NCBI RefSeq assembly: GCF_000308575.1
Contig: NZ_BAFZ01000092.1
Span: forward strand, 1-50,861
Direction of reading: 5' to 3'
Length of the DNA: 50,861 nt
Source of the DNA: Nocardia exalbida NBRC 100660
Lineage (GTDB): Bacteria; Actinomycetota; Actinomycetes; Mycobacteriales; Mycobacteriaceae
Shown here: positions 1 through 7,963 of the stretch, piece after piece
Layout: each line of letters starts with the position of its first letter
How positions within the stretch are numbered: position 1 is the stretch's first letter
Notes under the pieces: generated by a model
What the model was told of the DNA's origin: nothing
Database searches by the model: none
The model's input: only the letters and a program-made list of their open reading frames with translations
Made by a program: the position numbers and the translations under genes

Positions 1-1
1 C

Positions 2-121
2 TCAGCAGGTTCGGCCATCGAGTTCCAGCACGCCGACGACGAGATCGATCGCACCGCCGCGAATTTGGGCATCAACGTGTCCGGCAACGAAGCCGCCTCG
101 GTGAACGATCTTTCGATCTGA
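2..121 (+). CDS. C-terminal end of an unidentified protein (5' end outside window)
   Basis: Thirty-nine codons remain open from the window edge to a TGA at 119-121. The visible tail reads SAGSAIEFQHADD, continues with an acidic helical stretch and ends NDLSI. No domain can be named from so little. Its neighbour is a CHAP-domain protein without a Sec signal in convergent orientation, so a small type VII-secreted helical protein is one guess, but that rests on context only. About 220 bases without a recognisable gene follow before the stop of the CHAP gene. Confidence 0.45.
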   Translation, partial: SAGSAIEFQHADDEIDRTAANLGINVSGNEAASVNDLSI

Positions 122-344
122 GCAGGCTGTCGCGCATGTCAGCGCACCGCGCACGGACTGTCGCGATAGTCCGTGTGCGGTGTGCGGGGCGCGGGGCGCG
201 GGTACAGGCTCGAGGAAGGCGTGCCGCTATGGTTCGGTGCGACGCCACAGTCGGAAGGGAGTGCACGCGGCCGGACGGACACCGAACTCCGGTCACCGAC
301 ACAGGCCAGCCGGGCGACTGGTCGATACCGCTCCAATGGAACCG

Positions 345-1517
345 TCAGGACGCCCGCGCGGCGTCGTTGGACGGCGGCTTGACCACGCCGACAAGCGATC
401 CCGCATTCATGGAATAGCTGTTGGATTTCAGTTGATCGCTGGAATTGCCCTCGATGGTGGTGATCCGGCCGGTTCGGGGATCCACGGACTCCACGATTCC
501 CACATGGTCAGGGGTTCCGTCGCCCTCCCAGTCAAAGATGATCATGTCCCCCTTTTGCGCACTCGAGATGTTCGCCGCCAAACCCATGTGCTTGGCGTCG
601 TTCCAGATGGATGGCACATAGTTCTTGTTGGTCCACTCGACGTTGTAACCGGCCTGATCCCACGTCCAGGTGGAGAAGGCCGCGCACCACGCGTCGTTGA
701 TGTTGTACGGGGCCTTGTAGAGCTTGCCGTCCGGGCCACGGAACATCGGGACGTTGTTGCCGCCGCTCTCGGAGACACCGAGCGCCAATTGCTCCCGCGC
801 CTTTGCGATGATGTCGTCCCGCGTCCCCGTACCTCGGGACCAGGTGGCGTTGCTCGCGGTCGGCGCCCACGGTGACCGATTTCCGGCATCCGGCGCGCTG
901 CCATAGGGGTTGCGCGGGAGGTCCGGCATCATCTTGTAGATATTGCCCGCGTCCCTCTGTACACCATTGTCCGCGTCCTCGATGGTGTCGTGCACACGGT
1001 CCACGCCCTCCAAGATCAGTTGCAGCAACCGGTTCTCCTCGGCGGCGGTCAGATGCAGGTTCCCGTCGGGCAGGCGGGTCAGCTGGTGTTCCCCTGGTTC
1101 GCGACTCAACTCGGTCTTGAGCCCGGCCACGATCCCTTTGACATCCTGGAACGCCTTGTTCGAGGTGTCGAAGCTCGAGATGGCGCTTTCGTTCACGCCG
1201 TCGTTCTGCGCTTGCAGCTGTGATGTTTTGTCCAGGAACGCGCCGCGCATGCCGTCGTAATTGTCGACCATCACCGACGACCCGGGATCGAGCGTCTGAG
1301 CGCCGTCCGCGGTGAGCTTTCGGCCGTCGGCGCTCAGCAGCTTCTTATCCGCCAGCCAAGCGATCATGTCCGGCTGCCAGCCGTCCCACCCTGACGCGAA
1401 CAGCACGACCGCGTTCTGCATGTAAACGTTGGCCGCGTCGACGACCGCATTGAGACCATCGCTTGCATAGGCGGGATGCGGAAGGTCGTCGAGATCTATG
1501 TCTGCAAGGGTCGTCAT
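345..1517 (-). CDS. CHAP-domain (amidase/endopeptidase-like) protein
   Basis: The 390-residue product has a helical N-terminal half (about residues 1-190, with a WDGW turn near 45) and a C-terminal CHAP domain (about 235-385). The domain shows the catalytic Cys in DAWCAAFSTW and the His in PDHVGIVESV, which is the arrangement of NlpC/P60-like peptidoglycan amidases or endopeptidases. No Sec signal peptide, lipobox or membrane segment is visible. The helical N-terminus recalls actinobacterial type VII substrates, so export by an ESX system is possible but inferred. The ATG at 1517 was chosen because GGAGGG lies about seven bases upstream; the frame stays open further upstream but without a good ribosome site. 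It lies convergent to the partial gene at the window edge. Confidence 0.75.
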   Translation of the reverse strand: MTTLADIDLDDLPHPAYASDGLNAVVDAANVYMQNAVVLFASGWDGWQPDMIAWLADKKLLSADGRKLTADGAQTLDPGSSVMVDNYDGMRGAFLDKTSQLQAQNDGVNESAISSFDTSNKAFQDVKGIVAGLKTELSREPGEHQLTRLPDGNLHLTAAEENRLLQLILEGVDRVHDTIEDADNGVQRDAGNIYKMMPDLPRNPYGSAPDAGNRSPWAPTASNATWSRGTGTRDDIIAKAREQLALGVSESGGNNVPMFRGPDGKLYKAPYNINDAWCAAFSTWTWDQAGYNVEWTNKNYVPSIWNDAKHMGLAANISSAQKGDMIIFDWEGDGTPDHVGIVESVDPRTGRITTIEGNSSDQLKSNSYSMNAGSLVGVVKPPSNDAARAS

Positions 1518-1763
1518 GCACACCCTCCATCCGGCGTGGTCCCCACGGCCGGTCCCCGCGGGACAACGAACAACATCCGTACCTCTCTCGGCGAGAGTCT
1601 CCTGGCGCATGCGGCGCACATGCGTTACCGCGAGTATCCGGCATTCCCGACATTGGCGACAGCGCCGGCTACTGGCGAGTCGGACCCGGAATTCGGGTGA
1701 GTCGCCCACCGAACCAGTCGAATCCGTGGTGCCGAAACACCTCGTCCGAGGACCGCTTCGGCC

Positions 1764-2615
1764 TCAGAGGGTGAGGCGCACCATGTCCGCGGTGCGTGCC
1801 AGGCCAGGAAACGCTTGGGGGGTGGATCGCGGGTGCAGCGCGTGCACCGCGAGCCGGAACATGACCGCGCGCAACAACATCTGCGGCCACTCCGGCAGGT
1901 CCGCCCAGCGTTCGAGCAACCCGTCGTCCGCGCCGCCCCAGGCCAGTGCATCCACCACGATCACGCCCGCCGCCCAGGGCGCGGGCCGCCAGTACGGCGT
2001 GATGTCGCTGAGGCCGGGGACCTGCGCGCCCGCGAACAACACGGTGCCGAACAGGTCGCCGTGCACCAGCTGCGGCGGCGTCTGCACCGGTTTGCGGAGG
2101 GTGGCCAGCTGACCGATCAGTTCGATGCTGCGCCGCCCGTCCGGGGACGTCGACAGCGAAGCGCCGCCCGCGCGGAGGCTGCGCAGCGGCACCGGCTCCC
2201 AGGCGGCGCGATCGGCCGCGACGAACACGTCCACGTCCACCCACGGCACGACCGGGGGCTGCGCGAGGAAGCGCGGGCGCTCCAGATGCGCCGTGGCCTG
2301 GTGCAGGCGCAGGGACACCGAGACCACCTCGTCGTGCCGCGGCTCGGGCGCGCCCTCGAGATAAGTGTCCGCGCGCCACCCGGACACCACGTAGCGGCCG
2401 TCGGTCGCCCGCACCGGACGCGCCAGCCGCAGCCCGTCCACCTTCAGCGTCTCGCGGATCTTCGCCGACCACGCCGCGCGCGCGTGATCGGCGACCGGAC
2501 TGAGCACCACGTCACCGAAGCGCCAGCCGCCTTCCCAGTCGCCGATCGAAACCGGGGTCACTTCGCGCAGACCGAACGTGGCACGCACATGCTCGGGGGG
2601 TTCCACAGAAGTCAC
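1764..2615 (-). CDS. TIGR02569-family protein (kinase-fold-like, actinobacterial)
   Basis: The 283-residue protein matches the conserved actinobacterial TIGR02569 family (Rv3205c position in M. tuberculosis). Visible marks are the N-terminal VRATFGL segment, a LVHGDLFG motif near residue 185 that resembles the HGD catalytic loop of aminoglycoside phosphotransferase-type kinases, and LSDITPYWRP where the metal-binding Asp of that fold would fall. The substrate is unknown. The GTG start at 2615 has no Shine-Dalgarno but has TACCGT six bases upstream, so the mRNA may be leaderless. It follows moeZ on the same strand after 55 bases, as in mycobacteria. Confidence 0.8.
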   Translation of the reverse strand: MTSVEPPEHVRATFGLREVTPVSIGDWEGGWRFGDVVLSPVADHARAAWSAKIRETLKVDGLRLARPVRATDGRYVVSGWRADTYLEGAPEPRHDEVVSVSLRLHQATAHLERPRFLAQPPVVPWVDVDVFVAADRAAWEPVPLRSLRAGGASLSTSPDGRRSIELIGQLATLRKPVQTPPQLVHGDLFGTVLFAGAQVPGLSDITPYWRPAPWAAGVIVVDALAWGGADDGLLERWADLPEWPQMLLRAVMFRLAVHALHPRSTPQAFPGLARTADMVRLTL

Positions 2616-2621
2616 GGCCGT

Positions 2622-2627
2622 ACGGTA
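2622..2627 (-). promoter_or_regulatory. -10 hexamer TACCGT, leaderless-type start
   Basis: TACCGT on the minus strand fits the actinobacterial TANNNT consensus and ends six bases before the GTG of the TIGR02569 gene. No ribosome-binding site lies between, so transcription would begin at or within a base of the start codon. This is a pattern match only. Confidence 0.4.
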
Positions 2628-2642
2628 CGTCGTGTCTGATTT

Positions 2643-2661
2643 GGCGCGCCTTCGGCGCGCC
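2643..2661. repeat. Perfect 8-bp hairpin with TTC loop after moeZ
   Basis: GGCGCGCC-TTC-GGCGCGCC forms a perfect stem directly followed by GTGTTCGC. The same order, a short hairpin with a 3-base loop followed by GTGTTCGC, starts the longer repeats at 23131 and 31935. This may therefore be a solo head of that repeat family, or a terminator-like hairpin at the 3' end of moeZ. No T-run follows on either strand. Confidence 0.55.
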
Positions 2662-2670
2662 GTGTTCGCC

Positions 2671-3855
2671 TCAGTACACCGGCAGCGACTTGTCCACCTG
2701 GTTGGCCCAGGCGATCACGCCGCCCTGCAGGTGGGTGGCGTCGGAGAAGCCCGCGCGTTTGAGCGCGGCCAAGGCCTCGGCGGAGCGCACGCCCGTCTTG
2801 CAGTGCAGCACGATCGGACGGTTCTGCGGCAGCTCGGCCAAGGCCTCGCCGGACAGGATGCGGTCCTTCGGGATGAGCTTGGCACCCTCGATGTGCACGA
2901 TGTCCCACTCGACCGGCTCGCGCACGTCGATCAGCTCGATCGGCTTGCCCGATGCCAGCAGTTCCTCGAGTTCACGGGCGGTGATGGTGGACCCGGCCGC
3001 GGCCGCCTGGCCCTCCTCGGACACCACGCCACAGAACGCCTCGTAGTCGATCAGCTCGGTGATCGGCTGACGCTCCGGGTCGCGGCGCAGCTTGATGGTC
3101 CGGTAGTTCATGTCCAGTGCGTCGTACACCATCAGCCGCCCCAGCAGCGGCTCGCCGATACCGGTGATCAGCTTGATCGCCTCGGTCACCATCACCGAAC
3201 CGATGGACGCGCACAGCACGCCGAGCACGCCGCCCTCGGCGCAGGACGGAACCATGCCGGGCGGCGGGGCCTCCGGGTACAGATCGCGGTAGTTGATGCC
3301 GCGCCCGTCCGGCGCGTCCTCCCAGAACACCGAGACCTGGCCCTCGAAGCGATAGATCGAGCCCCAGACATACGGCTTGCCCGCCAGCACCGCGGCATCG
3401 TTCACCAGATAGCGGGTGGCGAAGTTGTCGGTGCCGTCGACGATCAGGTCGTACTCGCGGAACAACTCGATCGCGTTCTCCGGTTCCAGCCGGATCTTGT
3501 GCAGCCGGACGTCGATGCCGGAATTGATCTCCAGGATCGAATCACGCGCGCTGTCGGCCTTGGGGCGGCCGATATCGGATTCGCCGTGGATGATCTGACG
3601 TTGCAGGTTCGAAGCGTCGACCTCGTCGAACTCGACGATGCCGAGCGTGCCGACACCAGCGGCGGCCAGGTACAGCAGGGCGGGCGAGCCGAGACCGCCC
3701 GCGCCGATCACCAGCACCTTGGCGTTCTTCAGACGTTTCTGCCCGTCCACGCCCAGATCGGGGATGATCAGGTGTCGGCTGTAGCGGGCTACCTCATCCC
3801 TGGTCAGCTCCGCGGCCGGCTCGACAAGTGGCGGCAGGGACTTGGGTGATGACAC
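2671..3855 (-). CDS. moeZ: MoeZ: ThiF/MoeB-type adenylyltransferase with rhodanese domain
   Basis: MoeZ adenylates and then sulfurates the C-terminal Gly-Gly of small ubiquitin-like sulfur carriers (MoaD, CysO and similar), feeding molybdopterin and cysteine synthesis. The 394-residue protein has an N-terminal E1-like domain with GAGGLGSP (nucleotide loop near residue 52) and the SNLQRQ motif, then a C-terminal rhodanese domain (about 285-390) with catalytic loop CKTGVRS. As in mycobacterial MoeZ, the Cys pair that binds zinc in E. coli MoeB is absent from the KLRRDPERQ segment. The GTG start has GGAG nine bases upstream. A SigH-like promoter lies about 75-100 bases upstream. Family length and neighbours agree with Rv3206c. 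Confidence 0.93.
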   Translation of the reverse strand: MSSPKSLPPLVEPAAELTRDEVARYSRHLIIPDLGVDGQKRLKNAKVLVIGAGGLGSPALLYLAAAGVGTLGIVEFDEVDASNLQRQIIHGESDIGRPKADSARDSILEINSGIDVRLHKIRLEPENAIELFREYDLIVDGTDNFATRYLVNDAAVLAGKPYVWGSIYRFEGQVSVFWEDAPDGRGINYRDLYPEAPPPGMVPSCAEGGVLGVLCASIGSVMVTEAIKLITGIGEPLLGRLMVYDALDMNYRTIKLRRDPERQPITELIDYEAFCGVVSEEGQAAAAGSTITARELEELLASGKPIELIDVREPVEWDIVHIEGAKLIPKDRILSGEALAELPQNRPIVLHCKTGVRSAEALAALKRAGFSDATHLQGGVIAWANQVDKSLPVY

Positions 3856-3928
3856 GTCCAGGACTCCTCGAATCGCTTGGCCGATCGCTGCGGCGGTGTG
3901 ACGCCCGTATCGGGCTGGCTCAACTGTG

Positions 3929-3956
3929 CAACACCGGCGACCGGGCCGTTCTTCCC
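3929..3956 (-). promoter_or_regulatory. Candidate SigH/SigR promoter of moeZ
   Basis: On the minus strand GGGAAG is followed after 18 bases (counted from GGAAG) by GTTG. The thiol-stress sigma consensus is GGAA(T/C)-N18/19-GTT, so only one position departs. The predicted transcription start leaves a leader of about 65 bases before the moeZ GTG. MoeZ belongs to the SigH/SigR regulon in mycobacteria and Streptomyces as I recall, and sigH itself lies in this window. Confidence 0.5.
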
Positions 3957-3984
3957 GCCCATCGTTCCGTATCCCGGAGGCCGC

Positions 3985-5247
3985 CTATCCCCGAGGGTAG
4001 GGCCAGGGGTTGAAGCGGCAGTGCTTGCCGTCCATCGGGACCACGCCGTGCGGATCGAGGGAGGCGATGTCGTCGTTCTTGGTGCCGAAGGTCTGCTGCA
4101 TCATCACCGGAGCCAGCCCACCGTCGGTCTCGCACGGCTGGTGCTGGTGGTAGCCGATGGCGTGGCCGACCTCGTGGTTGATCAGGTACTGCCGGTAGGA
4201 CCCGATGTCGCCTTCGAAGGCGAGCGCGCCGCGCACCCAGCGGACGTCCGAGAGCACCACACGGCGGTCGTCGGCGTTGTAGCAGGAGGTATCGATCGGG
4301 ATGTCGAAACCGCATTCCTTGCGGCTGGATCCCCGGGAGGTGAGCGAGACGCGGAACTCGGCGTCACCCTGATCGACCCGGCGGAACGCGAACTTGGGGT
4401 CGTGCACCCAGCTCTTCGGATTGGCCAGGGTGGAATCGACCATCTTGGCGACGGCCTCGTCACCGCCCAAGCCGGTGGTGTCCACGCCGTTCTCGATCTC
4501 CACGGTGTAGCGGAAGACGGTCGTGCTTCCGGTGCCGACCTGGGCGGTGGTGCCCGGCACCACATGCCAGTCGCCCGCGCCGGTCTCGGCGAACGCGCCG
4601 CCCTCGGGCAGTGCCCCGGCGGGTAGATCGGTGGAGAAGTGCCCGTCGCCCGGCGGGGCGCCGATGATGCCCACGGTGGCGGTGGCAGTACTGAGGCGCC
4701 CGAGCCCCGGATCCGAGCCCGCGATGCTGTCGGGGTCGACCGCGCGGATCGCGTCTACGACGACCAGGACGGTGATCACGACCAGAACGGGCAACGCGTA
4801 CGCCCGCCAGCCGTAGGTCGAGACGAATCTGCCGAGCGCGCTCTGCTTCTTGGCGTCGCGCTCGGGTCGGCCGCGGTCCCTGCCGTCGTCGGGGGAAGTG
4901 GGATCCCAGCGGGCGCGTAGCGGCTGATGGGATCGTTCGGCCTTGTGCGAGTAGAGACCCAGCGGGTCGTAGACCTCGACGGCGTCTCGATCGGGCTGCT
5001 CCGGATCGGGCTGTGACACAACGGGTTCGGGTGGTTTGCGGCGCTTGCGCTCTTTCTTCCCGCGACCGGGTGACCCGCCGCCCGCCCCCGACCGCTCGGC
5101 CGCGCCGGTTCGAGCCGCACCATCGGATCGCGCCTCTGGCCAGGTTCTCGCCATGTGGTCCGACCCTACGGAACCGGAGGCGCCGGAGCCAGCCGGGCGG
5201 CGCGCACCGTGCCATCCGGCGGGGGATCTCTCCGGTCGGTCGGTCAC
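3985..5247 (-). CDS. DUF3152 membrane-anchored protein with zincin motif
   Basis: The protein (about 420 residues, Rv3207c position) has a charged, disordered, probably cytoplasmic N-terminus rich in Arg, Glu and Pro. One membrane helix follows (YALPVLVVITVLVVV), then an outer domain with paired cysteines. Near the C-terminus lies HEVGHAIGYHQH, which fits the HExxHxxGxxH zinc site of metzincin-type proteases, so a cell-surface metalloprotease role is plausible though the family is formally of unknown function. The GTG at 5247 (TDRPERSP) is preferred; an ATG reading MARTWPEAR about 30 codons downstream, with AGGGTCGGA before it, is the main alternative. It lies upstream of moeZ on the same strand and divergent from the TetR gene. 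Confidence 0.8.
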   Translation of the reverse strand: MTDRPERSPAGWHGARRPAGSGASGSVGSDHMARTWPEARSDGAARTGAAERSGAGGGSPGRGKKERKRRKPPEPVVSQPDPEQPDRDAVEVYDPLGLYSHKAERSHQPLRARWDPTSPDDGRDRGRPERDAKKQSALGRFVSTYGWRAYALPVLVVITVLVVVDAIRAVDPDSIAGSDPGLGRLSTATATVGIIGAPPGDGHFSTDLPAGALPEGGAFAETGAGDWHVVPGTTAQVGTGSTTVFRYTVEIENGVDTTGLGGDEAVAKMVDSTLANPKSWVHDPKFAFRRVDQGDAEFRVSLTSRGSSRKECGFDIPIDTSCYNADDRRVVLSDVRWVRGALAFEGDIGSYRQYLINHEVGHAIGYHQHQPCETDGGLAPVMMQQTFGTKNDDIASLDPHGVVPMDGKHCRFNPWPYPRG

Positions 5248-5435
5248 GTTCACCAGCGTCTCACAGCAGCGAATCCCCACTCACGGGCACACCTCGCGGC
5301 CCGGTCGGTGCGAGAATCCTTTCCGGGTGGCACCAGTTGTCCGGCCCCGATCCGCGGGCGGGCGACAACCGGGTATCGTTCATGAGATAACCCGGTGCAC
5401 ACCCCTTTGCCGGGGAATCGACTGGGAGAGCCGAA

Positions 5436-6101
5436 ATGACTGACCTCGTGGACCGGATGACGTCCCGTAGATCGTCGTCCGAGGCCATGGCACCCGCCAA
5501 ACGCGGTACCCGGCTTCCGCGCGACGAGCGACGTCAACAGCTACTCGCGGCGGCAAGCGAAGTCTTCGTGCAGCGCGGATACCACGCCGCGGGCATGGAC
5601 GAGATCTCGCAGTGCGCCGGAGTGAGCAAACCGGTGCTGTACCAGCACTTCAGCAGCAAGCTGGAGCTCTATCTCGCGGTGCTGCAGAACTACGTGGACA
5701 TGCTGGTGTCCAGCGTCCGCCAAGCACTGCGCTCCACCACCAGCAACAAGCAGCGTGTGCGTGCCGCGGTGCAGGCGTACTTCGACTTCGTGGACAACGA
5801 GATGCAGGGCTTCCGACTGGTCTTCGAGTCCGACCTGACCAGCGAGCCGCAGGTGCAGCGCCGGGTCGAGCAGGCCACCGAGGCCTGCGTGGACGCGGTC
5901 TTCGACCTGGTCGCGCACGACTCGGGCCTGGACCCCTACCGTGCTCGCATCCTGGCCGTCGGCTTGGTCGGCGCGAGCCAGTTCACCGCGCGGTACTGGC
6001 TGGAGGCCGATCGGCCGATTCCGAAGGAGGAGGCGGTCGACACCACCGTCTCACTCGCGTGGGGCGGCCTGAAGCACGTGCCGCTGCACCCGATCGACTG
6101 A
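5436..6101 (+). CDS. fasR: TetR-family regulator, FasR-like
   Basis: The 221-residue regulator has an N-terminal TetR helix-turn-helix (about residues 30-75, core ISQCAGVSKPVLYQHFSSK) and a helical ligand-binding C-terminus. By position between DUF3152 and DUF3107 genes it is the counterpart of Rv3208, described as FasR, an acyl-CoA-responsive activator of the fas-acpS operon. That assignment rests on synteny and general resemblance. The ATG is preceded by GGGAGAGCC, a good ribosome site. The roughly 20 residues before the DNA-binding domain are Ser/Arg-rich. A strong bidirectional hairpin follows the stop. Confidence 0.8.
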   Translation: MTDLVDRMTSRRSSSEAMAPAKRGTRLPRDERRQQLLAAASEVFVQRGYHAAGMDEISQCAGVSKPVLYQHFSSKLELYLAVLQNYVDMLVSSVRQALRSTTSNKQRVRAAVQAYFDFVDNEMQGFRLVFESDLTSEPQVQRRVEQATEACVDAVFDLVAHDSGLDPYRARILAVGLVGASQFTARYWLEADRPIPKEEAVDTTVSLAWGGLKHVPLHPID

Positions 6102-6119
6102 GCGGTCACGACGACGAAC

Positions 6120-6155
6120 GAGCCCCTGTCCCCGAGCTGTCGGGGGCAGGGGCTC
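6120..6155. terminator. Bidirectional hairpin terminator
   Basis: A 16-bp stem (one G-U pair) with a 4-base GCTG loop lies between the convergent stops of the TetR and DUF3107 genes. Arms begin GAGCCCCTG and end CAGGGGCTC. Intrinsic terminators of mycobacteria and Nocardia often lack T-runs, as here. Confidence 0.75.
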
Positions 6156-6180
6156 GATTGCGTATGGGCCGGACCGGGAA

Positions 6181-6411
6181 TCAGACCGCGGCGAAACCGA
6201 CGCGGCCGCCGGTGGTGGAACCGATCTCGACGTAGGCGACCTTCGACGCCTGGATCAGGAACTTGCGGCCCTTCTCGTCGGAGAGCGACAAGACGCCACC
6301 GTCGCCGCCGCCGAACGCACCGGACACCAGCGCCTCGACCTCGTCCTGGGTCTGCGCGCTGTTGATCACCAGCTCGCGCGGGCTATCCGAAATACCGATC
6401 TTGACCTCCAC
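6181..6411 (-). CDS. DUF3107 small protein (TB9.4-like)
   Basis: This 76-residue cytoplasmic protein begins VEVKIGISDSPRELVI and ends VEIGSTTGGRVGFAAV, the hallmark ends of the actinobacterial DUF3107 family (Rv3208A, TB9.4). The function is unknown; the protein has no membrane segment or signal. The GTG start at 6411 is supported by GGAGG seven bases upstream and by family length, whereas the frame stays open further upstream without support. It is convergent with the FasR-like gene and 66 bases downstream of the yceI-like gene on the same strand. Confidence 0.9.
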   Translation of the reverse strand: MEVKIGISDSPRELVINSAQTQDEVEALVSGAFGGGDGGVLSLSDEKGRKFLIQASKVAYVEIGSTTGGRVGFAAV

Positions 6412-6477
6412 GGCCAACCTCCGAACCTGAGAGTCCTGTGCTGTCGAGTCCAGGCTAGTGGGGGCCGCCGACGGCAT

Positions 6478-7017
6478 TCACTTCGGCTCGATGAGCTGGA
6501 TCTCCAATTCGATCTTGACGGTGTCGCCGAGCATGCCGGGCAGGGCGCCGCCGACGCCGAAGTCGGTGCGCTTGATGGCGCCGGTGGCGGAGAAGCCCGC
6601 GTGCCGGTCGCCGGTCGGGCCGAAGTCCTGCACGCCGCCCCACTCGACCTCCAGGGTGACCGGCTTGGTGATCGTGCCGAGCGTGGCCTCGCCCTCGACC
6701 TCGAAGGTCTCCGCGACGATTACCGGCCGGGTGGCGCGGAAGGTCAGCGTGGGGCGGTTGGCGACGTCGAGGAAGTCGGCGGTGCGGATGTGGGCGTCGC
6801 GGTCGGCGTTGCCGGTGTCGAAGGAGTCCAGGTGGATCGTCGCGCCGATGGTGGCCGCGCCCGATTCGTCGACCACGAATTCGGTCTCGAACCGGGTGAA
6901 TCCGCCACGCACCTTGGAGATGCCGAGATGACGAATGGTGAAGGCGACCGAGGAGTGCGCGGTGTCGAGTGCCCACGAACCGGTTTTCAACGTGGTGGAT
7001 TCCGAGGTGGATGTCAT
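6478..7017 (-). CDS. YceI-family lipocalin-like isoprenoid-binding protein
   Basis: The 179-residue product shows the YceI pattern: WALDTAHSSVAFTIRHLGISKVRG near the N-terminus, FDTGNADRDAHIRTADFLD in the middle, and TDFGVGG late. YceI proteins form a lipocalin-like barrel that binds polyisoprenoid or other lipids. No signal peptide is present, which is common for actinobacterial members. The ATG sits immediately after GGAGGT, an unusually tight spacing of about one base, so start selection or leaderless initiation is uncertain. A 14-bp perfect palindrome lies 16 bases upstream in the region shared with the divergent XRE regulator gene. Confidence 0.9.
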   Translation of the reverse strand: MTSTSESTTLKTGSWALDTAHSSVAFTIRHLGISKVRGGFTRFETEFVVDESGAATIGATIHLDSFDTGNADRDAHIRTADFLDVANRPTLTFRATRPVIVAETFEVEGEATLGTITKPVTLEVEWGGVQDFGPTGDRHAGFSATGAIKRTDFGVGGALPGMLGDTVKIELEIQLIEPK

Positions 7018-7032
7018 ACCTCCGACAATGAA

Positions 7033-7046
7033 CGGACCGCGGTCCG
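7033..7046. promoter_or_regulatory. 14-bp perfect palindrome, candidate operator
   Basis: CGGACCGCGGTCCG is perfectly self-complementary and sits between the divergent yceI-like and XRE regulator genes, 16 bases before one start and about 65-75 bases before the other. A role as binding site of the adjacent XRE regulator is inferred from position. Confidence 0.4.
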
Positions 7047-7119
7047 CTAGCCAGACCGCCGTTATCCTGGACCTGACAGGGCGCGGATAACCGTCCTCGG
7101 ACCGGGCACGATGGGATAC

Positions 7120-7956
7120 ATGGCTCGAAACGGATTCGCGGAATTCCTCATCGCGCGTCGCGCCGAATTGCGGCCGTCGGACGTCGGCATGCCCGAGGGC
7201 GGACGCCGCCGGACCCCTGGCCTGCGTCGTGAAGAGGTCGCCGTCCGCGCGGGGGTGAGCGCCGACTACCTGGCCCGGCTGGAGCAGGGACGCGACACCA
7301 ACCCGTCGGTCGCGGTGATCGACGCCTTGGCCGACGCACTGCTGCTGAGCGGCGGCGAACGCCAGCACTTCGGCATGCTCGCGCTCACCTCGGGCAACGA
7401 ATCCCGGTGCCCCGGCAACGAATCCGCCGCAGAGGAGGTGGCCCCGACGATCGAGACCATCCTGCGGGCCTTGCAGCCGACGCCGGCCTTCGTGGTCGGC
7501 CGGAGGCTGAACGTGCTGAGCTGGAACCAGGCGTGGGCCGATTTCGTCGCCCCGCTGGGGCTGCTGGACGGAGCCGACCGGCCCAACCTCGCGTGGTACA
7601 CCTTCGCGCATCCCGCGGCGCGGCGCGTCCTGCGCAACTGGGAGCAGGCCGCCGATGCCTTCGCCGCCGCGCTCGGCCGCGCCAAACTGCACTGGCCGGG
7701 CGACGACGCACTGCTGGAGACGATCGATGCGCTGCGCGAACTCCCGGAATTCGCGCAGCGCTGGAAACCGCATCGGGTCGGCGCCGCGGGCTCCGGGATG
7801 CTGCACCTAGACCATCCCGTGCACGGCATGGTCGAGGTACCGTTCGAGACCCTGGAAGCAGACCGCGACCAGAGCGTCGTCGTCTGGCTGGCCGACCGGG
7901 CGAGCACGCACGCGCCCGGCTTGCGGCTGGTGCCCGGCCGCGCGGCGAACGCGTAG
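7120..7956 (+). CDS. XRE-family regulator with MmyB-like ligand domain
   Basis: The protein (about 278 residues) carries an N-terminal helix-turn-helix with the MmyB-family signature GGRRRTPGLRREEVA followed by AGVSADYLARLEQGRD. A C-terminal MmyB-like ligand-binding domain (about residues 105-275) contains LSWNQAW and NLAWYTFAHPAARR. Such regulators usually bind fatty acids or other small hydrophobic ligands and control a neighbouring oxidoreductase or lipid-binding gene. The divergent yceI-like gene is the natural candidate target. The start could be 7111 or 7120, both ATG; 7120 has GGGAT upstream. The stop is seven bases from the convergent ferritin-like gene. Confidence 0.85.
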   Translation: MARNGFAEFLIARRAELRPSDVGMPEGGRRRTPGLRREEVAVRAGVSADYLARLEQGRDTNPSVAVIDALADALLLSGGERQHFGMLALTSGNESRCPGNESAAEEVAPTIETILRALQPTPAFVVGRRLNVLSWNQAWADFVAPLGLLDGADRPNLAWYTFAHPAARRVLRNWEQAADAFAAALGRAKLHWPGDDALLETIDALRELPEFAQRWKPHRVGAAGSGMLHLDHPVHGMVEVPFETLEADRDQSVVVWLADRASTHAPGLRLVPGRAANA

Positions 7957-7963
7957 CCTGCGC

